Assembly (NCBI GenBank): GCA_916610825.1
Contig: OU744454.1
Location: forward strand, 5,342,321 to 5,406,320
Direction of reading: 5' to 3'
DNA length: 64,000 nt
DNA from: Haliclystus octoradiatus
Taxonomy: Eukaryota > Cnidaria > Staurozoa > Stauromedusae > Haliclystidae
Below are positions 35,959 through 47,600 of this stretch, piece by piece. How positions within the stretch are numbered: position 1 is the stretch's first letter; every line of letters begins with the position of its first letter. A model generated the notes under the pieces. It had not been told where the DNA came from and did not search any database. It saw nothing but the letters and a program-made list of their open reading frames with translations. The position numbers were made by a program, and so were the translations under genes.

Positions 35959-36328
35959 GTAAAGTAATGTAGACGGTGTCGCCCTACCGAAAGCACCCAT
36001 GCCACTGCTCCATTTCTAGAGGAGTGACTTTTTTCGCCGAGAGAAATGATATTAAACGCTCTTTGTTGATCTCTGCTGCGACACTGCAGATCAATTTCAA
36101 CAGATTTCATGGCAGATAGGTCTCGATTGTCAATGCACAACGATGCGCCGCAGCCAATCACAATGCAATTCCCTCTAGACAATTCCATCGGTCGTCCTCA
36201 AATGGTACTCATTTGATGTTTCAGATAAAGTCAAGGCTGTGTTGACCTTCGAGGGATTTGAACCACAGTCGATCAGAAATGATCTGATCTGAAGTTCGGT
36301 TGCTCTGTCATCTGAGCTAATCCTCGAC
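35959..36328 (-). mobile_element. tRNA-derived SINE, copy 2
   Basis: Same family as 17693-18062. The head GATTAGCTCAGATGACAGAG is followed by GGTTCAAATCC. The target duplication tcgagta lies at 35952-35958 and 36329-36335. Confidence 0.85.
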
Positions 36329-36367
36329 TCGAGTACCTTGATGAAGAATGTTAAATGATGAAAAATG

Positions 36368-37612
36368 GACGATGATAATGATTTCTTAGTTTGAACGCGT
36401 ATAAGCAGATAATTTAATATTGAATCTACCCTATTTTCGATCAGTCACCTTTTCCAAACACGGAACGATAGTAGGAATGACAGCAATACTTACTATAGGA
36501 AAAAGGACAATTGAAAAATTTGAAAAATCGTATTTTCCGTTCCCGCGGAATTACAAGTTTCTTACGTCCAAGTCAGCTATATGCCTACACCTCCGGGATA
36601 CCTTTTCTGCTTGAAACGAGTTCATTTAACCGAGAAGCACATGAGCTATACGGATATTTAGGGATGTTTATATGAGATTGGCAAGCCCGGCAAGATGAGC
36701 CGACATCTTTAAGTGAGATCAACATCCACTATTGTTGTCTACTGTTCTACAGTCGTGTGTTAACATGGTTTCCGGCCTAGCCCATCAATGTGGGATCTCA
36801 CCTGATGCGCAGTGGGATCCCAACTGGGTGAGATGGAAGTTCTCCATGAAAACATAGTTTGGCGTGCCAGCCCGGGTCGTTGCTTCATTTGTGCAAGTAC
36901 TTCAGTAAGACAACGTTGAAATTAAATCATTATTTGCAATAAATCTGACATTTTTGATTAAAACAATCAGAAGATTCAGCTTAATTTAGTATTTATAATT
37001 TCCGTTGGAAAACTTGAAAATATTAAAATTGAAATCGATAAGAGGTTTGAGAAGCGAGTGACTTATACAGGGCAGAAAGTGGGATGAAACTGCTATATAA
37101 ACAGGTGGCATAAATTGCCCTTCTCAATGTCAACCAGGCTAGCCCGACTCATATATATATATAGTACTCGTTTATAAACATCGCCCTTAGTATTTGAAAT
37201 AGCTTTTTTCTTTAGAAAAAAGCTCAAATACTGAAACAGCGCGGGAAAGTCCAAACCGCAGGCCGCGGAGGATGATTGACACATTTTTTACAGAAACAAG
37301 TAAATCACCACTAAAAACTCTTAAATTTCGGGAATTTCTTAATAACTTATATTTATTTCAAGCAAGAATGGTGTCCTAGAGGTGTTGGCATAGCTAACCT
37401 GGATGTTAGAAACTTTTTATTTCGCGCGAAAGGACATACGATCCTTTATAATTCTGACTTCGGTTTTTTCCTATAGTAAGCCTTCTTGCCATTCCGACTG
37501 TCATTCGGAGTTTGGAAAACAATGAATGATGGTATACAGGGTAGATTAATCATTAAATATCTCAACTTAGACGCATTCAAATTAAGAAATCATTGCCATC
37601 ATTATTTCATGG
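36368..37612. mobile_element. Degraded copy of the foldback element at 52576-54851
   Basis: The left arm (gatgataatgatttcttagtttgaacgcgtataag, ..ggaatgacagcaatacttactatagg) and the inverted right arm (cctatagtaagccttcttgccattcc.., ..aagaaatcattgccatcatt) match the arms of the intact element, with many changes. The outermost ends are lost. A SINE sits about 40 bp to its left. Confidence 0.65.
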
Positions 37613-37694
37613 GAAGAGCGTTGTAAGGATATTATTCATGAGTGTGACGTATCACCATAAGAACAAGCAAGGATCTGGGAACGAGTGAGTATGA

Positions 37695-37889
37695 TGGTAA
37701 TATAGTGTAACCCGCTTATATGCAATTCGGATAATCGAAATTCCCGCTTATCTGCAACATAGCATTGAAACCCGTTAAACAATTTCTGCTCAAGTCCTTG
37801 GTAAACAATTACGTATAACTGAAATTTCGGATAATTGCACTGAAAACCGTTGACAATTTTGACTTGCACTTGAGCGGGCTACACTGTAA
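37695..37889. mobile_element. About 195-bp pogo/Tc1-like MITE
   Basis: The ends agtgtaacccgctt and gagcgggctacactg are inverted repeats flanked by TA. The inner cggataatcgaaatt and gaaatttcggataatt also pair. This end style is typical of pogo/Tigger-derived MITEs. Confidence 0.65.
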
Positions 37890-38721
37890 AACAACAAATG
37901 AATCAAATGTGTACAAAGTCCTTCACAAACTCTTAAAGTGAAGCATATTTATGACCTTTGCAGGCCTGAAATTTTGGAGAGTGGAGACTGCTAAATATGT
38001 CTTTGAACATTTCCATGTGTTTTCTCTGTTTGTTAGATATTTTGATTTCAGAACTTGAATAATTTTTGCATAAATTAATTACAAACTCGCAGCAAATTTA
38101 TCACTTAAATTTTGCTCCTACCTTTATTACTTCTTGCATTCTTATAATCTCAATAAAATATTTGCTAGTACCCCACCAGTATCATCACTTGTTCGACAAA
38201 TAAAAGTCAACCCGGAAAGACAAAATATGAAAAAATTTCAGCTGCTCATTAATGGAAGACCCTTTTTTCAATATAATAAATATTTTTATATATAAATGCC
38301 TATCAAACAATCTTCTTCTATAAAAATGATAATAAATTGATTTTTTTCCAACATTTGTTTGTTCTTCATCGAAGTTGAAAGATTTACTCAAACACTTGCA
38401 TTTCATTTTTATTATTTTATAATGTTTTCAAAATATTATTTTATTGCTGTACTACCCTGATAGATTTCTTTGACTTTGGAACAATCTTCGATTGTTAAAA
38501 TCATAATAATTATAGATTGATATGACCGTTTTAAAGAATTATAATCAATCACAGCTTTTTGTTACGTTTAATTTTCAATGTTTAAAAAGTAATGATTTGG
38601 GCATTTTGTTTAATTACTTAAATATAGACAAAACGCATTTAGTAATATCAAGGTACTTATGTTGTCTTTGCTGTTTCAATAGTGTTCGATGCCATATAAG
38701 CAGAGCTGTTTAATAATTAAT

Positions 38722-39651
38722 AAACGAAAATATCAGACATTCATATTTGCTAATATTAGGCGTGGATTATACAGCGCGCTTTCGAGCGTGCCGTGCTTTC
38801 GTTTACAGTAAATTGAAAGTTGGCTCGCTGCCGGCGCGCCCGTCTAACTTGACACGGCTCGCTGTCATTAGCACGGCGCGCACCAAATCGAAAGCTCGCA
38901 TAGGAAGAGCGTGCTTTCACTTGAAGGCGAACTTTCATTTCGACATTCCAGGGATTCCTCTTACCATATTTGGTAAAAACCGGGGGTTGATGTCGAGAAA
39001 GAAATGTCTAGCCTCTTTTTCTCGGCCGTTGCCTAGATACAGTTCCGTTTTGCAAATAAACAGATGAATAAACATTGATTTTCTTTCGAATTATAATCGA
39101 AATCCACAAAATAATAATAGGGAAACTACTCAGAGCATCTGTACTTCTCAATTGAAGAGGAGAAAACTTTCAAATAGTATTAATTAGACAAGGTTATATA
39201 TATATGCTCTGCAGATTAGATATAAGCCACTGTCTTGTATTTGTAGGACCATGGTAGGTTAAAAAACTATCATTGTACGATAATCACAACTATTTGATGG
39301 CGAATTGTGATAAAAATCACTTTTTGAAGCAATAAATTTATTTCACGAAAAGGGTATACTTGTCAATCAAAAGTCTTGTGAGATATTTTCTTACACGTCA
39401 TCATGTAATTCAAAGGAAGTTTTTACACAACTTTTGAGGACGGCTCGCTGTATAACTAGACATTTTCAAAAGCGCGCGCCTTCAAATGAAAGCGCGCTCG
39501 AAAGCACGGCACGCTCGAAAGCGCGCTGTATAATCCAGGCCTTAGTTTCACGCCGAGGCGATCATCAGGCAATTTAATCTGATTAAATGGCTTGATGATC
39601 GCCTTGGTGTGAAACTAATAGTAGCAAATATTAATGTCTGATTTTTTCGTT
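38722..39651. repeat. Palindromic MITE split by a Harbinger insertion
   Basis: The outer arms cgaaaatatcagacattcat (38725) and tgtctgattttttcg (39635) are inverted copies, and tttcacgccgaggcgatcat pairs with gatcgccttggtgtgaaa (39546-39617). Without the insertion at 38759-39541 these parts form one hairpin of about 145 bp. Confidence 0.7.
38759..39541. mobile_element. 783-bp PIF/Harbinger-type MITE
   Basis: Terminal inverted repeats of about 43 bp start ggcgtggattatacagcgcg and end cgcgctgtataatccaggcc. The target duplication is TTA (38756-38758 and 39542-39544). Arms are markedly GC-rich compared with surroundings. No transposase is present. Confidence 0.8.
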
Positions 39652-40679
39652 TTTTAATTATAAAACGCATTTACTTATCAACGCCCTCGCAATTCAGAGC
39701 TTCAATGTTTCATCAAGACAGCAACTTGGTTAAAGTATTTGCATTATTATAAAAGTTTACTTTGTAATTCAAATTCCGATTTCAATAACATTTACCACTT
39801 CACAACAAACATTTCGTTCAAAATTTGAAAATGCCCTCGATTTACCTGCTGCTGAGTAAATATTAAATACTAAATTGTAAAATTCTAAACATTTTCCAGT
39901 GTAATTATCAACAGAAGATATCTTTAAGCAATCTTCAAGAATTTGTCTTTTCGAATTTGACACTTCAAGATATTTGATTGTCCATTGTCACTGCTTTTCT
40001 GATAATAGGTGACTGTGAATTATTTTATGATTTTTATTCTCCATATGTAGGACCCTATCATAATTATAACAATTGGTAAGGAGGAACAGAGAAACCTGTT
40101 GAAACGTCTATAGTGTGCATTTTTGTTGCTAATCTATGTAATAAGTAATGAAGTAAATATCTGAATGAAATCGTCAATAGGCCTCAAGCAATATACAACC
40201 AATAAATACACCAATGATAAAACAGTAAGCAGCAAGATATAATGAACAATACTAATTCAATATTTATCACTATTAACTCTTAGTGATAAATCTAATATAT
40301 AAACCAAAAATCTAGCGTCACTTTATCTTCGTTACTATTACTCACGATGTCCTTTTCTTACTGACGTACATGTCGTGATAATATCTCTTCTCATAATTTA
40401 GTATAGCTGTCAATCAAATAGCCTCTTAACGGCGGTATAACTAAGTCTTTAAGCAATCTCCAAGAATTTGTCTTTTCGAATTTGACACTTCAAGATATTT
40501 AATTGTCCATTCTCACTGCTTTTCTGATAATAAGTGACTGTATATTATTTTATGATTTTTATCTGATTTTATGATCTCCATATGTAGGACCCTATCATAA
40601 TTATAACAATTGGTAAGGAGGAACAGAGAAACCTGTTGAAACGTCTATAGTGTACATTTTTGTTGCTATTCTATGTAAT

Positions 40680-41045
40680 AAGTAATGTAGACGGTATCGC
40701 CCTTCCGAAGGCACCCGTACCACTCCTCTATTTCTAGATGAGTGGTTTTTTCGCTGAGAGCAATAATTTTAAACGATCTTTGTTGATCTCAGCCGCGACA
40801 CTGCAGATCAATTTCAACAGATTTAAGGCAGATAATGCTTGATTTTCAATGCGCAACGATGCTCCGCAGTTACTCACAATGCAATTCCCTCTGGACCATT
40901 CCATCCGCCATCCTCAGATGGTACTCATCTGATGTTTCAGATAAAGTCAAGGCTGAGTTGACTTTAGGGAGGATTTGAACAACAGTCGATCAGATATGAT
41001 CCGATCTAAAGTTCGGTTGCTCTGCCATCTGAGCTAATCCTCCCA
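40680..41045 (-). mobile_element. tRNA-derived SINE, copy 3
   Basis: Same family as copies 1 and 2. Head GGAGGATTAGCTCAGATGGC; the target duplication atgtaat lies at 40673-40679 and 41046-41052. Block A at 18704-18720 (attctatttaatctttgt) shows the empty site. Confidence 0.88.
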
Positions 41046-41357
41046 ATGTAATCTTTGTTCTATTCTTTGAACTATTCTATGTTATCTTTGTAATGAACGA
41101 AATCCTTTCGGAACATATGGAATAATGACCAACGATAACATTGTTTAAATGCTAAGCAGCAGAATTGTCTATACATATCTATTATTATTGTTTTCTAGTA
41201 AAGTGTGCATTTAATACAAGGAGTAATGACAAACAATATTAACAATTAAATTAAATGTTGCAAAAGAAGAATCAAATATATACTGCATTCACACTCCCAA
41301 AGACAGAATCAAAATCAAAATGAGGAAATACTATGTGACGTGCCATAATTTGAGAAA

Positions 41358-41638
41358 CTAGACTTCTCTGTTAATTGTGTAAAAACTAAAACGCTGGTCA
41401 TGTTTGTAATGATTTCCTTCATAACTTTCTTGCTGTGTTATGTTGTAGAGAACACAGTTTTTTTCCATCATATCATTTACTATGATACCAAAAGATTTGC
41501 AATGGTGACCGATCGAGGCACACTTCATGCAGCATTCAAAATCGTTTCCGATGACAATTTCCATAGAGGTATGATCCGTGATGACAAAGCCACGTTGGTC
41601 AATTGTGGTCGAGCAGATAGAGTTTTTAAATTGAGTGC
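41358..41638 (-). CDS. Gene B last exon: PAN/apple-like domain
   Basis: 281 nt, phase-1 acceptor after TTGATAAAG. It encodes GTQFKNSICSTT, IGNDFECCMKCASIGHHCKSF, KNCVLYN, and ends ...TINREV then TAG. It is the intact version of the exons at 605 and 23306. Confidence 0.8.
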
Positions 41639-44600
41639 CTTTATCAATATAGAAAAATATTGTTATTGTTATTGTTATTATTGTTATTATAGTTATCAAT
41701 CTTAATATGTACGGGTCTGTCATATGGATAGTAGAATATTCCAAGGTCTTGAAGCGTCCTTTATCAGTCACCATCCGGCTTATCGCCCAGGATGTATTGA
41801 TGTACTTTTGTCATGTTTTATCGATTAAAAGAACAACATCTTAACATTTTTCAATGTCGTGAAGCGTCCACGATCAATCGCCAATCCGACCAACCGCGTA
41901 CGACGCCTGATTCAAGGAGTTTTGATTTTTCCTGACGATGTCGTGTGATTACTGGGAAGAGATTAGAGATTTATTCGTACGACCACAAATACTTTCAGAC
42001 ATTTATGAATAATTTGACATCACACAGGGAGACAAGGAAATATATAAACTAGAAGATATGTTATATTTTAACAAATAGCAAAACTGCTCAAAATTTGATT
42101 TGGAAATTAGGGTTTTTAAGCAGAAGTTTTTAATCATTGCGTCATCGATTATGGATGCCCATGCTCGCTTCTTCGTTCTTTGAGGTCTGTTAATGCAAAC
42201 AGCAGCTTATGGAGTTCTATGATATAGATGTTGACAACTCAAAGGATATCGCATGCGCAATTTTGGTTATAACAACTTGATTGATTAATAGAAAATACCT
42301 ATATAAAATGCATCAATATGGATAAATCATCAAATATTGATATAAATCTGTTTGCATCCGTTTGTGTGGAAAATGTGTTATTTGAAACAGAAAGAGACAT
42401 ATGAGTTAATAATTGTATAACAAAGCCAAAATCAATTTTTTTCATTTTATACAGTAAGTTGTTTTCATTACTGAGCAGCATTTAATACTTAAGAGGAGAT
42501 TATAGCTTGGATGATGCTTATGATCAAGAAAACACCAACCTGGACATGATGTGATTTCAACACACGCTTTTGTCATTCTGTCTTCTCCAACGCAACCTAA
42601 ACCTCCGTTTTCAGGAGCTGGAGAATTACATTTCCTGTTTTTAACTTCCGTTGCGAATTCACATGTGCCACATTCTTGAATTGTCAGCCAAGCAGACCAT
42701 ACTCCATCAACTATTTTGAAAGCAGAAGAGACCGCAAAATGTTTTAGAAATGTCTTCTAATAAGTGGGGTTCGTATCAGAATCAACATTTCAAATTAGAT
42801 TTTAATTTCGTTCTATTTGATTATCCAATGTAGAATTGTATCGATTTTTATAATCTTCATGGATCCGACCACTATATCCAGCCAATTTAATTATTAAAAT
42901 ACTGTTAAATTGAACACTCAAAGTATGTCAAAAAATGATTCCGCGATTTGGTTGGTCCCCGCTTGAAATGTGAAATTTGATTTTTTTTATGTCACACCAA
43001 ATGGCTGAACTTACTCAATACTACATGCTTCTGTGTAGTTTCAATACCTGCGAACTTATTAAATAAATGTTCATGACAAATTGAAACGTGATTGAAAAGC
43101 ATCCTATCGAAAATAATATAAAGATATCACTCAAGACGCATTGAATGTTTGTGACATCAAAGGGGATATAGATTAAATATATTATTAAGATTTGAATACA
43201 AATTGGGAAACAAATTATATACTTTAAGCTGTGTAATGTGTTTATGCCTCTACCTAAATACCCTATAGTGTACAATAAACTAAATTGTCACTAACCTGGA
43301 CAAGGTATAACTTGAGCACAAGCCTCTGTCCTCCTGTCGAGGCCACTGCAATATAACCCTCCTATGGATGGAAATGGAGAAGAGCATGATCTTGTTTTGA
43401 TTCTGGCTGAGACTCCACATACTCCACATTCTTCGATTGTTAGCCAAGCAGACCACTGACCGTCAACTGAACAAAAAGCAATGAAGGGGAGAAATTATAA
43501 TGATTGAGAATATACCTTGATTTAAGAATATTATGATTGTTACATCCCTTTCTAATTTACAACTTTGACAATCATTTCAAAACCAGATTTTATTCTATAT
43601 GATTTCAGTGAATCAATATACAGTAAAAACAATCGATCAGTAATTTGTTGAACAAACTTGATAAGATGACAAATATTATTCCATGTATAACATTGAAGGA
43701 TTATATATGCTCTGGCTTTGACCTGGGCTGTGATTACGCAGTTTATAAGTATTTTGTAAAAGGCTGATATAAGAAAGTAAACATCAATTATCTTGTACAT
43801 TCAATTTTCCAAACAATCTTGACATTCATTTTCATTGTCTATTTGAAATTATCAATCTCCTGTCGGTATATTAAATTCATCAAGTCCATGTCACTTAGAA
43901 ATCGGAAAGTACAAGATCATTTTGATTTTCTTTTTGATCACTGTTTGCAAGTAACTAATAAACTCATGGTTAACATAGTGTCCAGATCGCTGTAGAACGA
44001 TATTGACAAGACCGATAATGTTTTTGTTATTTACATTGACATTGGAAAATGTGATTAGGTTCATAACATTTGTCTCTTTGGAATAACTATAGTAATGTAA
44101 CCCAATTGGAACTGAAAGCATTGTATCTAGCTAGAGAAATTCGAAAGAATGCTGTGGAAATAAAAAAGTATCAACGAACATGGACACGGTATAACTTGAG
44201 CACAAGCCTCTGTCATCCTGTCTAGGCCATTGCAATATAACCCTCCTATGGATGGAAATGGAGAAGAGCATGATCTTGTTTTGATTCTGGCTGAGACTCC
44301 ACATACTCCACATCCTTCGATTGTTTGCCAAGAAGACCACGAGCCGTCAACTGAGCAATAAGCAGAGAGAATGAAACATCAGCTTCAAATTGATTTAAAA
44401 TATCAAGGGATATGTTTCCGATTTCTATCCATAAATTGAAGCTTTCTCTCCATAAATTTTTAGATTATTAGTACCGCATACATTAAACAGATTAAATTGA
44501 AAACGATCTTGCAATCATATTGACTTGTTGTATTCGGTTTGGTTCCAACAAGTTTTATCAGAGCGGATAATACTCCGCAACTATTGATATTGAAGTTTGT

Positions 44601-47600
44601 CTCAAATGTTTTTAACTGATTTACTGTTCTATGAGATTTACTAGAAAGACTAAGAAAGCAAAACGGAGCTTTTGAACTTTAGGAAAACAAGCCTAAAATA
44701 CTTTTCGCTGATTCATGGATGGAAAATTTTAATGCCGAATGGAAACAATTATCATACTTTGTTTGCACAATTTACATCCGCAGAGAGTCTGCCAGCTGGC
44801 AAATGCGAAATCAAAATAAAATTTTTCAACTGGAGGTTACATTTATTTGTCAACTTAGGAATATAAGTCTTCCACCACTTGATCATTTAAGATCAACAGC
44901 TTTTCTCCGTTGATCGAAAACGTTATGCATGTTTTCAATAATTTGGTTCAAGTTAATTTTCAAAGTTGAAAAGTTAATAACTACAAATTTTCTCACCATT
45001 AATTTGTATGTTTTGATACAAATAGAAAACAGTAGTTACACAATTGCAAAATCAGTTCATTTTGACAAACCTTGACAGGAAAGTATTTCAACACAAGCCT
45101 CTGTCATTGTTTCGTCACCAATGCATTTCAAACCTCCATGCGAAGGAGCTGGTGAGTTACATGATCTGGCTTTGACTCTTTCTTGAATTTCGCATGATCC
45201 ACATTCTATTGTCGTCAACCAGGCAGACCAAACTCCATGAACTTATACAAAATATTCATAGTAATCAAATATTATTATATATTATTAATATATATTATAT
45301 TATTAGCTGTTTAACTGAATTTAAGGGATCTAATTTAAAGTGCAGGCTATATATTATATATTTAAGGTGTTACTGAGCGCTATTGCATTGCAAATTTTGA
45401 TTGATTTTACTGATAAACTTATGATTAAGACATTTTTTTATACATTTAATCACCTTGCAGAATGCTATATTGTAGAACAAATTTTGAACCAAAAATAATT
45501 GATATTTGAATATATTAACTCGATTGCTCATTAAAATGTTTTCATTCTCACAAAGAGCGTTGCAAATCTTTTGATAATGATAAAGCATGACTGATAAATC
45601 TTCTGGTAAATATATGCTTTCTCCAGCTGCTTCATGATACATATCTATTTCGTGAAGACAACATTCTTTGAATCATGAATTACCTATTTGGAAATATTTT
45701 GTTTAAGGCTTCAAATTGTGATTCGAAAAACAATTGCAATAAATTGATTAATTCTCTTATGAAACTTACCATTATTTTTACGAAACACTTACTAAAATTA
45801 TCAACTTACGTTAACATTTAATTAATCAATTAAGGAAAATGTTTAGCAATATGTTATTTGATTTGTTCATTCCATTCTAGACAACTGTGACTTTTGATTT
45901 CTAGCTATTATATATTTTTGATTGCCTGCATTCCATGATTTTTCTATCTTAATGCCAAATTAACAAGTTTCCAGACACTGACGGTGTAAAACGCGAACTC
46001 GGTAAAAATAGAGCCTTCTAACATTTCCGTGCCATTTTTCAACATGCGATTACAGGTTATTGTAAAATAACAGTATCATACGACCCGGAGGGAATGTGTT
46101 ATCTTTTGGATAGGGATCAACCATTTTCAGAAGTCAGGAAGGAAAATAAATTTCATAGCAGATGAGAATTAAGACCCTCAAATTTTATTTTAATGTTTAA
46201 TCAACCAAAACCAAAAGGAAAATTGAAAAATATAAAATTTTCACAGGAATTCTCAAAAGCAACCACTTGAAATAAGACTTCTGTGTAAAGCCGATGTATA
46301 TATAGTGTCTCTGGACATACAGAGCCTAAAAATTATTACTGAATGACATTAAATTCACTCGTTGGCGACAATAAAATATGATGATGATATTATAAACATA
46401 CAGCAGATAATTCATACTCAAACAGATACTTTCATAGACGTATAACTCCAGCTATTTAAGACCTATTGAAATTACTATTTTTTTGTACGTCGGATGTATC
46501 TGGGCTTGTTTAAGACACAATGACTGTAAAGGGATACTTTGATGAGTGCTCAGTGAATGACAGGTCGACATGGTAAATCAACTAAAAAACAGTTCGACTT
46601 CCAAGAACTTTTTTGTATTTCAAGCAGCTTTCTGAAAATAGCACCCTATTTAGGGAAGCTAGAAACCTCCCTTGGGAAACCTCGAAGCCATCCACGCTAA
46701 AGAGCATAAAAAACGTCAAGTTCTAACGGGAAATAATTGAATGAGAAAAGACAAGTTTTGTAAGACGATCTGTTCTTGTTTTGGGCTCCTAAAAGAGAAC
46801 GACTTTCAATTTTTCAATTGTCTTTGCTATATTTAGTCCGGTACTGCATTGCTAGTTTCTTTAATCACACATTGCAGTTTCCTACTCTTCTTCAAAATTG
46901 AGCATCTTACAAAATACAGTCTTCACGTATTCCTTTCGCAGATATTATCAGCCATCTTCACATCAAGTAGTATCTCCTTTGCAGATTGATCTGAAAACGA
47001 TGGTCTTTTGACTTGATTGTGGCGCGCGCAATGAATTTTCCTTTTATTTTGACTCAACAAATTTTCAACAATAATAAGAGTTGATGACGACGTAGTTGAC
47101 TATACATCTTAAAACGGTATAAAACAATATAATTGATATTTGGAGGAATCTAATTAATACAATACTTTGGATATTCTATTAAAAATTTTATAACTCATTC
47201 GTACCTTACAACTGATATGGCAAAAAGAAATAAAAATTGTTTCTCACCTTGGAGGAGTAAAGCCAATGCATTAATCTTTGGATAATCATATTGAGTCTAA
47301 AATCGATAATAAAAATTACACACAGGACTTTACATCCATATGTTGACAGCTAAGTAAGCGTGATTCGGGTCACTGATACTATAATGCAAGGATCTGATGT
47401 ATCTATTACAGTAGAAAAATCAACTACTGCATCTTCTATATTTTAAACGGTTGTCACCATCTTAAGAATAAGATGCCAATGGCAGCACCTTTATCGTTGG
47501 GAGTAATAATTCGATCTTGGGTTTCATTCGTTGAAATACATTAGGAATGCCTTGTCAAGAAATCATTGAGGAAAAACCATGTGCTACAGCCTGTCATGAT

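Larger units (their letters stand above)
37940..41640. repeat. Segmental duplication block B
   Basis: Paralogous to 15940-18757 plus 23070-23590, ending with the PAN exon of gene B. Within it, about 39930-40140 is tandemly repeated at 40445-40680 (gaatttgtcttttcgaatttg..gaaacgtctatagtg). Insertions private to this block are the Harbinger MITE and SINE copy 3. Confidence 0.7.

Noticed and set aside
38747..39067. Arg/Ala-rich ORF
   Set aside because: Lies within the GC-rich inverted repeat of a Harbinger MITE; composition artefact.
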